64,000 nt of DNA from Chloroflexi bacterium GWB2_49_20. Lineage in GTDB: Bacteria > Chloroflexota > Anaerolineae > Anaerolineales > Villigracilaceae. The stretch lies in the NCBI GenBank assembly GCA_001796335.1, contig MGMF01000021.1:124001-188000 (forward strand), written 5' to 3'. The notes under the pieces are model-generated. The model worked only from the letters and a program-made list of their open reading frames with translations, had not been told where the DNA came from and did no database searches. The position numbers were made by a program, and so were the translations under genes. This document shows positions 26,417-36,105 of this stretch, piece after piece (position 1 is the first letter of the stretch; each line of letters begins with the position of its first letter).

Positions 26417-27877
26417 TTATGCAGCTGGTTGAACAAATCCTTCTGGCAAAAGACCTGCTTCCGTCACCAGGCGTGGCACAATTTCTTCCCATCCAACAGC
26501 CATTATGTGTAAACCATTTATACCTTGAATTTTGCGAATTTTTTCGACAAGCTCAAGGGCGATTGTCAGACCTTCTTCAGCTGCTCCATCGCCTGCTTTT
26601 TCCATGCGCTTGAGGAGTGGGTCTGGAATAAACACACCCGGAACTTCGTCGTTCATATATGTTGCCATTCTTAGATTCTTAAGCGGCGTAATTCCGACCA
26701 GGATGTAAACCTTGTCTAAGATATTTCTTTTAGCCAACTCATTTAACCAGATTTCCATACCATCTGCATCGAACACAAGGTTAGTCTGAAAGAATTGAGC
26801 TCCTGCATTTACCTTTTTATGCTCACGGATAGCTTGAAACCGTGGATCGGATGCAAAAGGAGATGCGGCTGCGCCCAGGAAGTATTTTGGAGGAGTTTTT
26901 ATTTCACGACCATCGAGATACTTTCCTTCATCGCGGATGCGTCGCAATATCCAAAGCATCTGAATTGAATCCAGATCAACGATGTCCATCCGACCTCGAG
27001 GAGATGGAGACATGCTCATACTATCTCCTGAAAGGCAAAGAATATTCCTCACACCCAGATTGTACGCTCCCATAACTTCTGCCTGTAGCCCAACTCTGGT
27101 TCGATCTCTTGCAGCGATTTGCATGACGGGTTCTGCGTTTTGTTTGATCGCAGTAGCTGAACAGGACCAGGAAGACATTCTGGGGGTAGCTGAAGGGCAA
27201 TCAGTAAAATTAATTGCAGCCACATACGGCTTAACCAATTCGATATTACTGATCAACTTCTTGGTTGCAATTGTTACTGGAGGGGCAACTTCACTTGTAA
27301 CGACAAACTGACCAGCTTTTAATCTTCTTTCCAACTCTGAAACCGGCTCGTCATATTTTGCTGGATGGTAATCAGAATCCCCTGCCCACCACTCAGGTTG
27401 TCTAACCGGGCGAAAAACAAGGTCCCAAGTAGTCGTCCTCTTTACTGGGTCGCCAGAAATGAGACCAGAAATGACTTTTCCGGTACCAACTTTCTTAACT
27501 TGCCTGGTAACATCCCCCCAGGTTTCAGTCCCAACCTTTTCCCAATCCAATGGAGGTAAAACTTCCAGCAACATTTCTTCACGTCCCATTTTAAAAGCAC
27601 GGTCATAGATCTCATACCACATACAGGGTCTTGTTTCGTCTACATAGCAATGCTCTGGGGTCGAACCCCCGCAGGGGCCATTTCGCACACCTTTTGGACA
27701 TTCCATTGAGCAAATAAATGCAGTTTCCTGAAGAAGGCAATTTCCACACATTCTGCAGCCAAATAATGGGCCCTTTACGGCTTTTTCAAGAGATGCCAGA
27801 GCTCTTTTACCAAATTTTTCTCTTTTGAATGGCATAAATGGCGGTTGCCATCGACGACCTGGTGTGAATATAGGCAT
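26417..27877 (-). CDS. MetV-MetF fusion: methylenetetrahydrofolate reductase with N-terminal Cys-rich domain
   Basis: The C-terminal part (about 175-486) is MetF, which reduces 5,10-CH2-THF to 5-CH3-THF on the methyl branch of the Wood-Ljungdahl pathway (FAD barrel; FVVTSEVAPP, AINFTDCPSATPRMSS, LCLSGDSM). The N-terminal ~110 residues match MetV, a separate subunit in many acetogens, with eight cysteines (C41, C44, C47, C56, C60, C69, C77, C85) that bind zinc and/or Fe-S. Here both are on one 486-aa chain. The RBS is GGAG at 7 bases. The gene lies between acsE and the GNAT. Confidence 0.9.
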   Translation of the reverse strand: MPIFTPGRRWQPPFMPFKREKFGKRALASLEKAVKGPLFGCRMCGNCLLQETAFICSMECPKGVRNGPCGGSTPEHCYVDETRPCMWYEIYDRAFKMGREEMLLEVLPPLDWEKVGTETWGDVTRQVKKVGTGKVISGLISGDPVKRTTTWDLVFRPVRQPEWWAGDSDYHPAKYDEPVSELERRLKAGQFVVTSEVAPPVTIATKKLISNIELVKPYVAAINFTDCPSATPRMSSWSCSATAIKQNAEPVMQIAARDRTRVGLQAEVMGAYNLGVRNILCLSGDSMSMSPSPRGRMDIVDLDSIQMLWILRRIRDEGKYLDGREIKTPPKYFLGAAASPFASDPRFQAIREHKKVNAGAQFFQTNLVFDADGMEIWLNELAKRNILDKVYILVGITPLKNLRMATYMNDEVPGVFIPDPLLKRMEKAGDGAAEEGLTIALELVEKIRKIQGINGLHIMAVGWEEIVPRLVTEAGLLPEGFVQPAA

Positions 27878-27919
27878 ATCTAATCTCCAATTATTTCATT
27901 ATTTTCTTGCTTCTACACA

Positions 27920-28843
27920 TTACTGGCTTAGATAACTATCTGCATAGATGACTTTGTTTAGCAGGATTTGAACAGTCTTCCATATATCAACTTGGTTAGG
28001 ATCAGACAGATCCACGTCGTCAATACTCAGTTCATCACCAGCAGCTGTTTTATCGGCAATCTTTAAGTAAAGCTTTCCAACTGCCGAGCTATCATCCCGA
28101 TTTTCAATTATCCGGATGACTTCATTCTGTTTTTTATCAAAGGGGTCGGCTATCATCATCTTCAACCCAACACCCATCAACATCGCCAAATAGACTCGAT
28201 TTATCAAGGGTCTACCTTCGGTTGGGACAGAATTCGAGACATTGGATAAACCAACAGAAATTGATGGTGCGGGATCCCACGCATATTGCAAAGTTCTTAC
28301 TGCCTCAATTAACTGGGGACAATATTCCTGGCATCCAGAAACAGTCAACACCAATGGGTCAATAATTAAGTTTTCAACTGGATAATCAATCTCAACAAAT
28401 CTAGGGATTAATGATTCTACAGCAATATTAATTCGATCATCAGCTGCGATCGGTATACCGGATGCCCCCATGGTCAGGCCAATAACCTTGGCATTATATT
28501 TCTTTGCCAGCACTGGTATTCTTTCCAATCTCTCCGCTTCTGCAGAAGTGGAGTTGATTATCGGTTGAGCTTTGGTAACTGTTTTAAGAGCAGCTTCTAT
28601 ACCGTCAAAATTTGTTGTGTCGATTGATAGAGGCACATCAACAACGGATTCTATAGCTTTAAAAATCCAAGGAAAAACTTCCTCCCAATCTTTTTTACGA
28701 GGTCCAAGGTTTATATCAACAGCTTGGGCTCCGGCTTCTACTTGCCGAACAGCCAAGTCCATAAAAAACTCGCTGTCTCGTACTTTCAGTGCTTCTTTGA
28801 CTTTTTCAGAAATTATGTGGATATTTTCTCCGATGATATACAT
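27920..28843 (-). CDS. acsE: Methyltetrahydrofolate:corrinoid/iron-sulfur protein methyltransferase
   Basis: AcsE moves the methyl group from CH3-THF to Co(I) of the corrinoid iron-sulfur protein. The 307-aa product is a pterin-binding TIM barrel with MYIIGENIHIISEKV at the start, AVDINLGPRKKDWEE, LSIDTTNFDGIEAAL, INSTSAE and the SVGLSNVSNSVP segment with Asn ligands for the pterin. The ATG at 28843 has an AAGGAAA RBS; an ATG seven codons earlier lacks one. It lies between RACo and metVF, the expected order for the methyl branch. Confidence 0.94.
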   Translation of the reverse strand: MYIIGENIHIISEKVKEALKVRDSEFFMDLAVRQVEAGAQAVDINLGPRKKDWEEVFPWIFKAIESVVDVPLSIDTTNFDGIEAALKTVTKAQPIINSTSAEAERLERIPVLAKKYNAKVIGLTMGASGIPIAADDRINIAVESLIPRFVEIDYPVENLIIDPLVLTVSGCQEYCPQLIEAVRTLQYAWDPAPSISVGLSNVSNSVPTEGRPLINRVYLAMLMGVGLKMMIADPFDKKQNEVIRIIENRDDSSAVGKLYLKIADKTAAGDELSIDDVDLSDPNQVDIWKTVQILLNKVIYADSYLSQ

Positions 28844-28883
28844 GGTTATTTCCTTTCTCCGCATTAACGGAATTAAATCCTGA

Positions 28884-30818
28884 TTAAGGTCTATTTAAAG
28901 CCGCTTTTACTGTTGGAAAGCGGTTAAGGTCGGTATGTGGCAGAAACATCGCAGACATAAAAGCTTCGTAAAAGGTATTATCAGCCGACAATTCGATATA
29001 TGTCATATTGGACGCGATGTCTTTTATCTTCTGGCGTGCTTCACTATCGAGTAAAGCATAATATGTGCCAAGAACAGATGTATTTCCCAGGAATTGAAAA
29101 CGTTCCCACGGCACATCAGGTAAGAGTCCTATTTGAATAGCTTTTTCCACGTTTATATACTTACCAAATGAACCACCTATCAAAATTTGTTCTGCATCCT
29201 CTAAAATAACGCCTACTTGTTCAGATAAAACGCTAAAACCTGCGTATATTGCAGCCTTAGCTCTCAACAAATTATCAATATCTACACGTGTAATAGTTAT
29301 ATCTTTTCCAGTAGCGGTTTCATTCTTCCACGCAAGTATGTATTCTCCCCCCCTGTCGCCTTCCCGTACACGAGGTGAATCCAATGTAGTGTTTACGTTC
29401 CCAGCTTTATCCAGTACGCCTGCGAGAAAAAGTTCAGCCAGTAAAGAAATTAAGCCAGAACCACAAATACCTTTAGGTTTTCCACCTCCTATTACACGAA
29501 TTGTCGGTTCAAATGTTTCCGAATTAACCCAAACTTCTTCTATTGCCCCTTCAGTAGCCCGCATCCCATCCACTACTCCGGCACCTTCAAAAGCTGGTCC
29601 AGCAGAGCAGGCACAGCCCACCAGCCAATCTTGATTGCCCAGAACAATTTCTCCATTAGTACCAACATCCAAGAATAACGTTAATTTATCTGTGGCATAC
29701 ATTCCAGAAGACAAAACACCGGAAGTTATATCCGCTCCTACATAACTGGCGATACCCGGTAAACAATCAATCACAGCATCGGGATGAAAATTAAAACCAA
29801 GCTCTTGTGCTGTAAATCTTGGGGGATGGTTTATGGTGGTAATAAATGGTGAAAATCGAATGCTTGATGGGGGAATACCCAACAACAAATGGATCATTGT
29901 ACTATTACCTGCAATCACAGCTTTGTATACATGGTCGGGTGTTGCACCTGCACGCTTACATGCACTAACAACCAGCTTATTGATCGTTTCAACTACCTTT
30001 ATCTGAAGCTCTTCCCCACCTGATTCTTTACCGGCATATACTATACGGGAAATTACATCCTCCCCGCGTGCAATTTGACCGTTGTATTCCGATGCTCGAG
30101 CTTTTATCTCGCCTGAAGTCAGATCCACCAACCAGACGGTCACGGTTGTTGTTCCGATGTCTATTGCCAACGACCATAAAGGTTCAACTTCACCCGATAT
30201 TCCTGGCTTTAAACTGATCAATTTGACAGGAATACCGGATTCTTGGTCAGATACATCAACGATTGCTGTAACGCTCCAATTACCATTTCGTAACGCAATG
30301 CCAATACTTTTTAATACAAAAATTGAGCATGATACGCGATTGTAGCCAGCCTGAATTCTGAATGCTGTTTGTAAACGGCTCCAGTCGTCGGTCTGATCTT
30401 CCATGCTCGGAGGTGTTAAGTTAAGATGAACGACCCTGATTGATTGTGACCATGAAAAATCGTAACCGGCTGGAATTTGTACGTCAGCAACAGAACGATC
30501 AGTAGTAAGTCTCCTTTCAATTTTCTCTTGAGCTGGAACAAGAATTTCTACATCGGTTTCAACGACCGACTGGCATGCCAAAGCAAATCCCTTCGATACG
30601 TCCTCGCTAGTTAGCCTCAAAACGCTGCGCCTGCGTATGGATCCTTGGGTCACTTGAACCACACAACGACCACAGCGTCCTTGTCCACCACAAGGTTGAC
30701 CTACTTCAACGCCTGCTTGCTTCGCTGCTTCTGATAGTAAAGTACCTGTTGGTAAGTTAATAGCAATAGGTTCCCCATTATTATCGCCTTGTTTAAATAC
30801 AATTTTATGATCAGTCAT
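28884..30818 (-). CDS. Reductive activator of corrinoid protein (RACo-type ferredoxin/ASKHA ATPase)
   Basis: RACo reduces inactive Co(II) corrinoid back to Co(I) using ATP. The 644-aa protein starts with a plant-type [2Fe-2S] ferredoxin domain (C43, C49, C52, C82 in PCGGQGRCGRC...ALACQS), a linker, and a large ASKHA ATPase domain (about 215-640) with AIDIGTTTVTVWLVDL, TLFLDVGTNGEIVLG and EQILIGGSFGKYI. The ATG at 30818 is used; a TTG three codons earlier is possible. It follows acsC across a large RNA stem-loop and precedes acsE. Confidence 0.92.
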   Translation of the reverse strand: MTDHKIVFKQGDNNGEPIAINLPTGTLLSEAAKQAGVEVGQPCGGQGRCGRCVVQVTQGSIRRRSVLRLTSEDVSKGFALACQSVVETDVEILVPAQEKIERRLTTDRSVADVQIPAGYDFSWSQSIRVVHLNLTPPSMEDQTDDWSRLQTAFRIQAGYNRVSCSIFVLKSIGIALRNGNWSVTAIVDVSDQESGIPVKLISLKPGISGEVEPLWSLAIDIGTTTVTVWLVDLTSGEIKARASEYNGQIARGEDVISRIVYAGKESGGEELQIKVVETINKLVVSACKRAGATPDHVYKAVIAGNSTMIHLLLGIPPSSIRFSPFITTINHPPRFTAQELGFNFHPDAVIDCLPGIASYVGADITSGVLSSGMYATDKLTLFLDVGTNGEIVLGNQDWLVGCACSAGPAFEGAGVVDGMRATEGAIEEVWVNSETFEPTIRVIGGGKPKGICGSGLISLLAELFLAGVLDKAGNVNTTLDSPRVREGDRGGEYILAWKNETATGKDITITRVDIDNLLRAKAAIYAGFSVLSEQVGVILEDAEQILIGGSFGKYINVEKAIQIGLLPDVPWERFQFLGNTSVLGTYYALLDSEARQKIKDIASNMTYIELSADNTFYEAFMSAMFLPHTDLNRFPTVKAALNRP

Positions 30819-30830
30819 AAAAACCAATTA

Positions 30831-30908
30831 AGAGCGATTGCGAATGATTTGTCCATGATTCGATCATACATGGTGCTAATTCCAAAGAAATCATTATACA
30901 ATCGCTCT
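30831..30908 (-). ncRNA. 78-nt structured intergenic RNA element between acsC and RACo gene
   Basis: Outer 10-bp stem AGAGCGATTG (30831-30840) with CAATCGCTCT (30899-30908), a small internal loop, an 8-bp stem AATGATTT (30843-30850) with AAATCATT (30888-30895), and an apical hairpin CCATG/CATGG. It fills the gap between the acsC stop and the RACo start. A TTTTT run lies 7 nt past the stem on the transcribed strand, so partial termination or 3'-end protection of acsC mRNA is plausible. This is a structural call only. Confidence 0.6.
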
Positions 30909-30914
30909 ATGAAT

Positions 30915-32240
30915 CTAAAGCGCATGCTTCAAGAAAGAGGGAATGTCAACTGCTTCGCGAGGTCCTACACGAATCTCCCACCCTGGAAGCTCTTCTTCGA
31001 CTTCGCCAGAAAGCACAGCAACATGGCCAGGAAGAACCAATTGTTTCTTTGTTACTTTATCAGAAATTCCAAATTCTTTTACAGATTTTGCTATCCTTTC
31101 AGAATCAAATTTTCCGGCAGCCCAAGCTGTAAGAACACTCATACCCTCGGCGTCTGTAACCAGTAACCAAACTGGTAGTCCAGATCCTTCCACTTCGTTT
31201 GCTACGCTGAAATATGTAATGCTAAAGTTTGTTGTGACCAATACCGGGCTATCAGCTTTTGGCGAATTAATTTCATAAATCCCGGGTTGAACTTGAATTG
31301 GTTTTTGAGGATCTGTATAAATGTTTTGGCGTAACACAAGCAGAGGATAAAACAAATCTGGTGCGAAGCGATCAAGAACAATAAAACCGGAATATTTTCC
31401 TATCGCTTGTGCGGCCTCAATAGCGTCCTGGCCATCATGGCCATTGGCAAAAGTTATGGATGGGAAACCCAGCGTGCGAAAGTTTTTCTTTATTGCCAAT
31501 CGGCGGATTTGTGTTGATTTTGCCAATCGATTTCCCAAATGCCCTAAACCGAGATCCAATACAAGATCTTCACAACCTTTTACTTTTAGTTTTTCAGTTA
31601 ACCCAGCCAAATCATCAAGGCTTTCGCCTGCTACCACCAGAGATGTCGAGTATTTTTTAGCAATATCAGCCATCGCTTCCCAATTAGCCTCATTCGCAGC
31701 ATAGACCAATGGGTTTTCTCCGCTTAGGTTATCCAAACCAGATTTAATCGCGAATTCATTCCCTATAAGTATCAGCGGTCGTTTGGTAGCTGAGCGAACA
31801 GCCTTAATTGCTTCGGTAAAAGTAGCTTCTTCGTCTGCTTCGACCGCAAATCCATCAACAACCAGATCCATACCAACATAATTTACTTTATATGCATCTG
31901 CTTTGGTAACCAGATCTTTTATTGCTTCAACTCCCAAACTGGATTTCACACGAACGAACAATCCGGGCCTGTTAAAAAATGTTTTTTCATGCCGGAACAT
32001 TACAGTTTCATTTCCAGCTTTAACTTCCAAACCTCCAGCTTTCACAGAAATCAACCGAATAGGAGGTGCGGAAGATTCAGCAAGCTGGGTTTTGGATCCT
32101 TCACTAACATAAGGGCAAGCAGAAAGCTCCACTTGTTTTGCAGCTAATTTCATAGCAAAGGCCAGACAAGTTGGAAACCCACATTCTTTGCAATTGGTCT
32201 GCGGGAGCAACTTATAAATTTGAATACCTGAGAGTGCCAT
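30915..32240 (-). CDS. acsC: Corrinoid iron-sulfur protein, large (gamma) subunit
   Basis: The CFeSP large subunit binds cobamide at its C-terminus and a [4Fe-4S] cluster at its N-terminus, carrying the methyl group between AcsE and AcsB. The 441-aa product shows the cluster motif C17-x2-C20-x4-C25-x16-C42 (TNCKECGFPTCLAF), a TIM barrel, and the C-terminal corrinoid-binding region with LLVTDAEGMSVLTAWAAGKF. It starts 13 bases after acsD. The stem-loop downstream separates it from the RACo gene. Confidence 0.95.
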   Translation of the reverse strand: MALSGIQIYKLLPQTNCKECGFPTCLAFAMKLAAKQVELSACPYVSEGSKTQLAESSAPPIRLISVKAGGLEVKAGNETVMFRHEKTFFNRPGLFVRVKSSLGVEAIKDLVTKADAYKVNYVGMDLVVDGFAVEADEEATFTEAIKAVRSATKRPLILIGNEFAIKSGLDNLSGENPLVYAANEANWEAMADIAKKYSTSLVVAGESLDDLAGLTEKLKVKGCEDLVLDLGLGHLGNRLAKSTQIRRLAIKKNFRTLGFPSITFANGHDGQDAIEAAQAIGKYSGFIVLDRFAPDLFYPLLVLRQNIYTDPQKPIQVQPGIYEINSPKADSPVLVTTNFSITYFSVANEVEGSGLPVWLLVTDAEGMSVLTAWAAGKFDSERIAKSVKEFGISDKVTKKQLVLPGHVAVLSGEVEEELPGWEIRVGPREAVDIPSFLKHAL

Positions 32241-32253
32241 ATTATTTTCTCCT

Positions 32254-33216
32254 TTAGGCCATTAATAATTCTTCTATCGCATATTTCACGCGTTTTACAC
32301 TCTCGGGGTGACGCAGAACAACAATGTCAGCACCGGTTTGTATCAACGAAACCGCTGTTAATGTTTCCCAATTGATGGATCTTTCCTTCCAATCCCCCCA
32401 TGATCCTGGGACACCTTCGCCAACTTTGGCTTCTTTTGTTTTCCATGCCTCAAAGCCGGGTGTTACTATCATCGGAAACTGTGTCATGGTATCTCCTTGC
32501 AAAGCTGCTAATCTAAGCCGCTCCATTACAGAATATCCATATTCGATACCATAGCCTAAAGCACCCGTTGTTGGGTCCATCAAAATTCTGTCTGCAGGCA
32601 TTCCCATATCCGTGATTAAAATATTCAATTGTTTTGAAAGGTTTACATCCATTGGTGTCCGCGCAGTTACGAGATGTCCATTTGCCATCGCTGTAGCGAC
32701 AATAGTCCTATAATTCTTGTCTTCACAAATTCCCAATACAATTCTTTCACCTTTGGTGGCTTCTGATATGGGTACCAGGAGCTCATTATCTAAATCCACC
32801 TGTCCAGGTCCAAATACGATAAGGGGTAATCCACAAGCACCTAAAACTTTTTTTACTGTACCTACTGCCTTTTCAGGTGTGGTTGGGTTTCCATTTTCGT
32901 CATTTACGCTCAAGGCTAGAACAATAATATCCGCTCCAGCATTTTCTGCTGCTTTTGCCCACTCAGCTGGATCCGTCATTGCTGCTCCCCAAACTTCCGC
33001 CAGCAAAAGCGACCAATCTTCTGGTTTATGATCTTTGATCTCAATCGCAACTACTGGCTTGTGAGGGACTGGCGCTTCAAATTGCAAAAAAGGCATGGTA
33101 GTTTCGCCACCAAAAGTCACAGTTTTGGAACGTGTGCCTCCTTCCCCATTCGTTGCGCCGAGGGTTACGGTATGAATAGTACCTGGCCATTTATCTTTTG
33201 GAATTTCTATTGGCAT
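32254..33216 (-). CDS. acsD: Corrinoid iron-sulfur protein, small (delta) subunit
   Basis: The CFeSP small subunit (320 aa) forms a TIM barrel that caps the cobamide of AcsC. Typical segments are TVTFGGETTMPFLQFE, PVVAIEIKDHKPEDWSLLL, WAKAAENAGADIIVLAL and RILMDPTTGALGYGIEYGYS. The N-terminal strands before the barrel match the family. It is placed between the CBS protein and acsC, with a 6-base gap from the CBS gene, so all are co-transcribed. Confidence 0.95.
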   Translation of the reverse strand: MPIEIPKDKWPGTIHTVTLGATNGEGGTRSKTVTFGGETTMPFLQFEAPVPHKPVVAIEIKDHKPEDWSLLLAEVWGAAMTDPAEWAKAAENAGADIIVLALSVNDENGNPTTPEKAVGTVKKVLGACGLPLIVFGPGQVDLDNELLVPISEATKGERIVLGICEDKNYRTIVATAMANGHLVTARTPMDVNLSKQLNILITDMGMPADRILMDPTTGALGYGIEYGYSVMERLRLAALQGDTMTQFPMIVTPGFEAWKTKEAKVGEGVPGSWGDWKERSINWETLTAVSLIQTGADIVVLRHPESVKRVKYAIEELLMA

Positions 33217-33222
33217 AATTAT

Positions 33223-33744
33223 TTACTCCTCTCTTTTATTTGAGATACTCAGGCGAGCAGCATCCCTTTTTTCAATGAATATATCAAGCGATAATCTTCT
33301 TTCTGCATCCAAACCCAACCCCAATAAATCATGGTCTTCATTTGCCGCAAGATGAATCAAAATATTCTTATATGAAATATATGCTGCTGGATATAAGACA
33401 CCTCCAGAATGGTGCATAAGGAGGTAAGTGCGAATGTTATTATCGAGCATCATCTGGACAGCAACTCCAATAGAGATGTCTGGTGGAATTTGAGGAATAC
33501 TTTCTTGCATAACTTCCAAAGCCTTCAAACTATCTGGCTTTTCCTTTGTATATGCCTGTAAGAGATCGAATTGCGAGACAACACCAATAGCATTGCCATC
33601 TTCAGGATTAAGCACAATTATCGCATCCAAATCCTTTGAGAGCATTGTTCTTGCAATATCTGCTACAACTGTATCGGGGGCACAAGTCGCCACTCCAATT
33701 TTCATTAAATCCCGTACAAGTTCGCGTAACCGATTCAATGGCAT
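33223..33744 (-). CDS. Tandem CBS-domain protein within the acs operon
   Basis: The 173-aa protein consists of two CBS motifs (about 14-72 and 78-135: APDTVVADIARTMLSKDLDA, IGVVSQFDLLQA, IPPDISIGVAVQMMLDNNIR) and a short charged tail. CBS pairs bind AMP, ATP or SAM and act as energy sensors. It stands between acsB and acsD, 6 bases before acsD. The context suggests a nucleotide-responsive regulator of the CODH/ACS complex, but no enzymatic domain is attached and this role is inferred. Confidence 0.85.
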   Translation of the reverse strand: MPLNRLRELVRDLMKIGVATCAPDTVVADIARTMLSKDLDAIIVLNPEDGNAIGVVSQFDLLQAYTKEKPDSLKALEVMQESIPQIPPDISIGVAVQMMLDNNIRTYLLMHHSGGVLYPAAYISYKNILIHLAANEDHDLLGLGLDAERRLSLDIFIEKRDAARLSISNKREE

Positions 33745-33820
33745 TCCAATCTTACCCTATGCATCATCAAAATATTCAGGGAGCAGTATTTATAAATATA
33801 TACGCGCTTTACCTGACTGA

Positions 33821-36088
33821 CTAGAACATGGGATCCAGGACAAGAGCTGGGTGGTTATGTTCCTCCATCCATGCAAGCAAATCATCGACGGTGCTCGCAC
33901 AACTATCATCAGCTATTTTACTGATCAAATCCGAATCGCCCTCGCGAAGAGCAACGGCTTGTAATTCATCAGCCATCGTCTCCTTCAAAACTTTACTCAT
34001 CCACACTACACGCTTGAAACCTCCCTCGGCAGAGATGAATTTCGGGCTGATCAAATAGAATTTTCCTACTCCCATCACTCCCGGTGTTTGCAATCCGCCT
34101 CCTGCAATACCAGCTAGAGTGGAAAATGTCATTCCAGCAGGCGTCATGCTCGTATCTTCGCGGCTGACAATCATTACACCATTTGCTTCAGGAATCAACA
34201 TGACTATGCATTCAAAACAACCACAAGCGGTCATGGGGTTTTCCATAATCGAATACATGGCTACTTCGTTCACCACATCGTGAGAGCCAATTTTTGCATA
34301 ATCATTTGTGCCTTCCCAATACCCTTTGACCATGTCAATGGATCTACCCAATTTTATGGGTTGGTTGGGTCCGGTTGGGTTGATACTGAAAGAGGCTTTG
34401 CAATCCAACCAATTATATGCACCGCATAATCCAAGTCGCTGTGGGCTTACAACACAGACATGATTTGGTGCGAATGATTGGCAAAGTGTACATGAATAGA
34501 ATTCATCAACTTTATCATCTGTGAGGTCTGCAAGCCTCTTATTTCTGAAGTCATAAGCATCTCGCGCTTTTAATAACCATTCCTGCACTTTTTCAGGTTC
34601 TGAATAGATCGTCACCTGGACTTTATCGACAATTGCACCAAAATCTTCATGAAATCGCGCATGTAGTATCTTGCCAAAATGCTCCAGGCTAAAACCTTTA
34701 TCTGCCGCGCCATTGGATATTCGGATCCAAGCGATATCTCTCTGTCCGACGTGCTGGATTCCTGATGCGCCGTTTACAAAGTAGTGAATTTGTCTTTCTA
34801 AAACAGGCTCGAAATCCTGCTGCATTTGGCGTCCAGCAACTTTTATAACTATTCCAAGATCCATTGATCCCTGGAGTGGAATCTCACCAAAGCCATTGCC
34901 TACAACTTCGATTTTTCCGTCGGTTACTTCTTCCAGTTTTGCCATATGCAAATATTCGAAACATCGTGAGTACTTTCCACCAAATTCAACTCGTAAATCC
35001 GTTTTCCGAACAACTTCACCCTCAAAAGCAGATCCATAGGGTACAGGAACTGGTACATTGGATACTTTTACTTTTACGCCTCTCACTTCAATGCATTTCT
35101 GCACCAGACGTTCTGCTCGCTCCAGATCATCTTTTCCATCTATCTGATCAAACGGCATACTTACAACGTGCTCGTAGGTTGTTACGCCGGTAGGTAGGAT
35201 TTCCGGAATAACAGTATCAGCTATTACGGGGAAACCGAAATTTATTGCTCCGGCAGCGGCTGCATATTTTAGATCATCAACTTCCCCCAAAGCCAAAACA
35301 AAAGCAAACACGCGCTCTTTATTGTACAAAAGGATTTCACGAGCCATACCTGGTTTTAGACCACCGAAGGTCAATGCGGACCGTGTTGCAAAACCGAGGG
35401 CATAGATCGCACTCAGGGTATCAGTTCCAAATGGAACTGTATAGGTGTCATACCCTAATTCGACACCTTCTTCATTCAATTGATGAATAATACTTCTCCC
35501 GTTAACATTACCAGACAGAAATGTCAAAATATTACGTTTTTGAAGTTCGCGCACAATCTGAACTGCTACTTCGTTTGACTTGGCACACCCAACAATAGCT
35601 GCAAAACCCGGCATGCGGCCATCTACTAATTGAATACCCCAAGAACGGAGTTGAATGTCATCAATTGGGCCATTTAAATGCCCGATTCCATTTGTACCAC
35701 CATACGATGTTCCCCCAGCCAGGTGAAATCCCTCCATTTTTTCAGGTTGTAAACCATATATAAAACGAACGGCTTCGATAACTTCTGCAGCAAGCAAAGT
35801 TGCCATTCCACTATCAAGGGTCTCTCCCAAATATGGAGTCCACTTGTTGACTGCAGGTAACGGATGCAACAAATCGCGAGCATGCTCAAGCGCTGATTCC
35901 AATTGGCCTAAAGTTTCTACAGATTGACCGGTCATACCAAGTATAGTGGGCATGAAATATGCTGTATTTGGAAATTCTACTTTTGTTTCAGCCCCTTTTT
36001 CTTGGATAGCTTTTCGAAGCATAAGTTCTGCTTCGGTAACAAGTGCGGATGCACCGCGTATAGCTCGAGTGGCAATATAACGTGACAT
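33821..36088 (-). CDS. acsB: Acetyl-CoA synthase (CODH/ACS alpha subunit, bacterial type)
   Basis: AcsB joins CO, the methyl group from CFeSP and CoA to give acetyl-CoA at the nickel A-cluster. The 755-aa product keeps the N-terminal domain that docks on CODH, as in bacterial enzymes. A-cluster ligands are visible: C533, C536 (YSCTLCQSF), C545, C555 for the [4Fe-4S]/proximal Ni, and C622-G-C624 (TACGCFECIV) for the distal Ni. It starts 17 bases after cooS. The 76-bp gap before the CBS gene holds no clear signal. Confidence 0.97.
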   Translation of the reverse strand: MSRYIATRAIRGASALVTEAELMLRKAIQEKGAETKVEFPNTAYFMPTILGMTGQSVETLGQLESALEHARDLLHPLPAVNKWTPYLGETLDSGMATLLAAEVIEAVRFIYGLQPEKMEGFHLAGGTSYGGTNGIGHLNGPIDDIQLRSWGIQLVDGRMPGFAAIVGCAKSNEVAVQIVRELQKRNILTFLSGNVNGRSIIHQLNEEGVELGYDTYTVPFGTDTLSAIYALGFATRSALTFGGLKPGMAREILLYNKERVFAFVLALGEVDDLKYAAAAGAINFGFPVIADTVIPEILPTGVTTYEHVVSMPFDQIDGKDDLERAERLVQKCIEVRGVKVKVSNVPVPVPYGSAFEGEVVRKTDLRVEFGGKYSRCFEYLHMAKLEEVTDGKIEVVGNGFGEIPLQGSMDLGIVIKVAGRQMQQDFEPVLERQIHYFVNGASGIQHVGQRDIAWIRISNGAADKGFSLEHFGKILHARFHEDFGAIVDKVQVTIYSEPEKVQEWLLKARDAYDFRNKRLADLTDDKVDEFYSCTLCQSFAPNHVCVVSPQRLGLCGAYNWLDCKASFSINPTGPNQPIKLGRSIDMVKGYWEGTNDYAKIGSHDVVNEVAMYSIMENPMTACGCFECIVMLIPEANGVMIVSREDTSMTPAGMTFSTLAGIAGGGLQTPGVMGVGKFYLISPKFISAEGGFKRVVWMSKVLKETMADELQAVALREGDSDLISKIADDSCASTVDDLLAWMEEHNHPALVLDPMF

Positions 36089-36105
36089 AGTCTAGTCTCC
36101 CGCAG

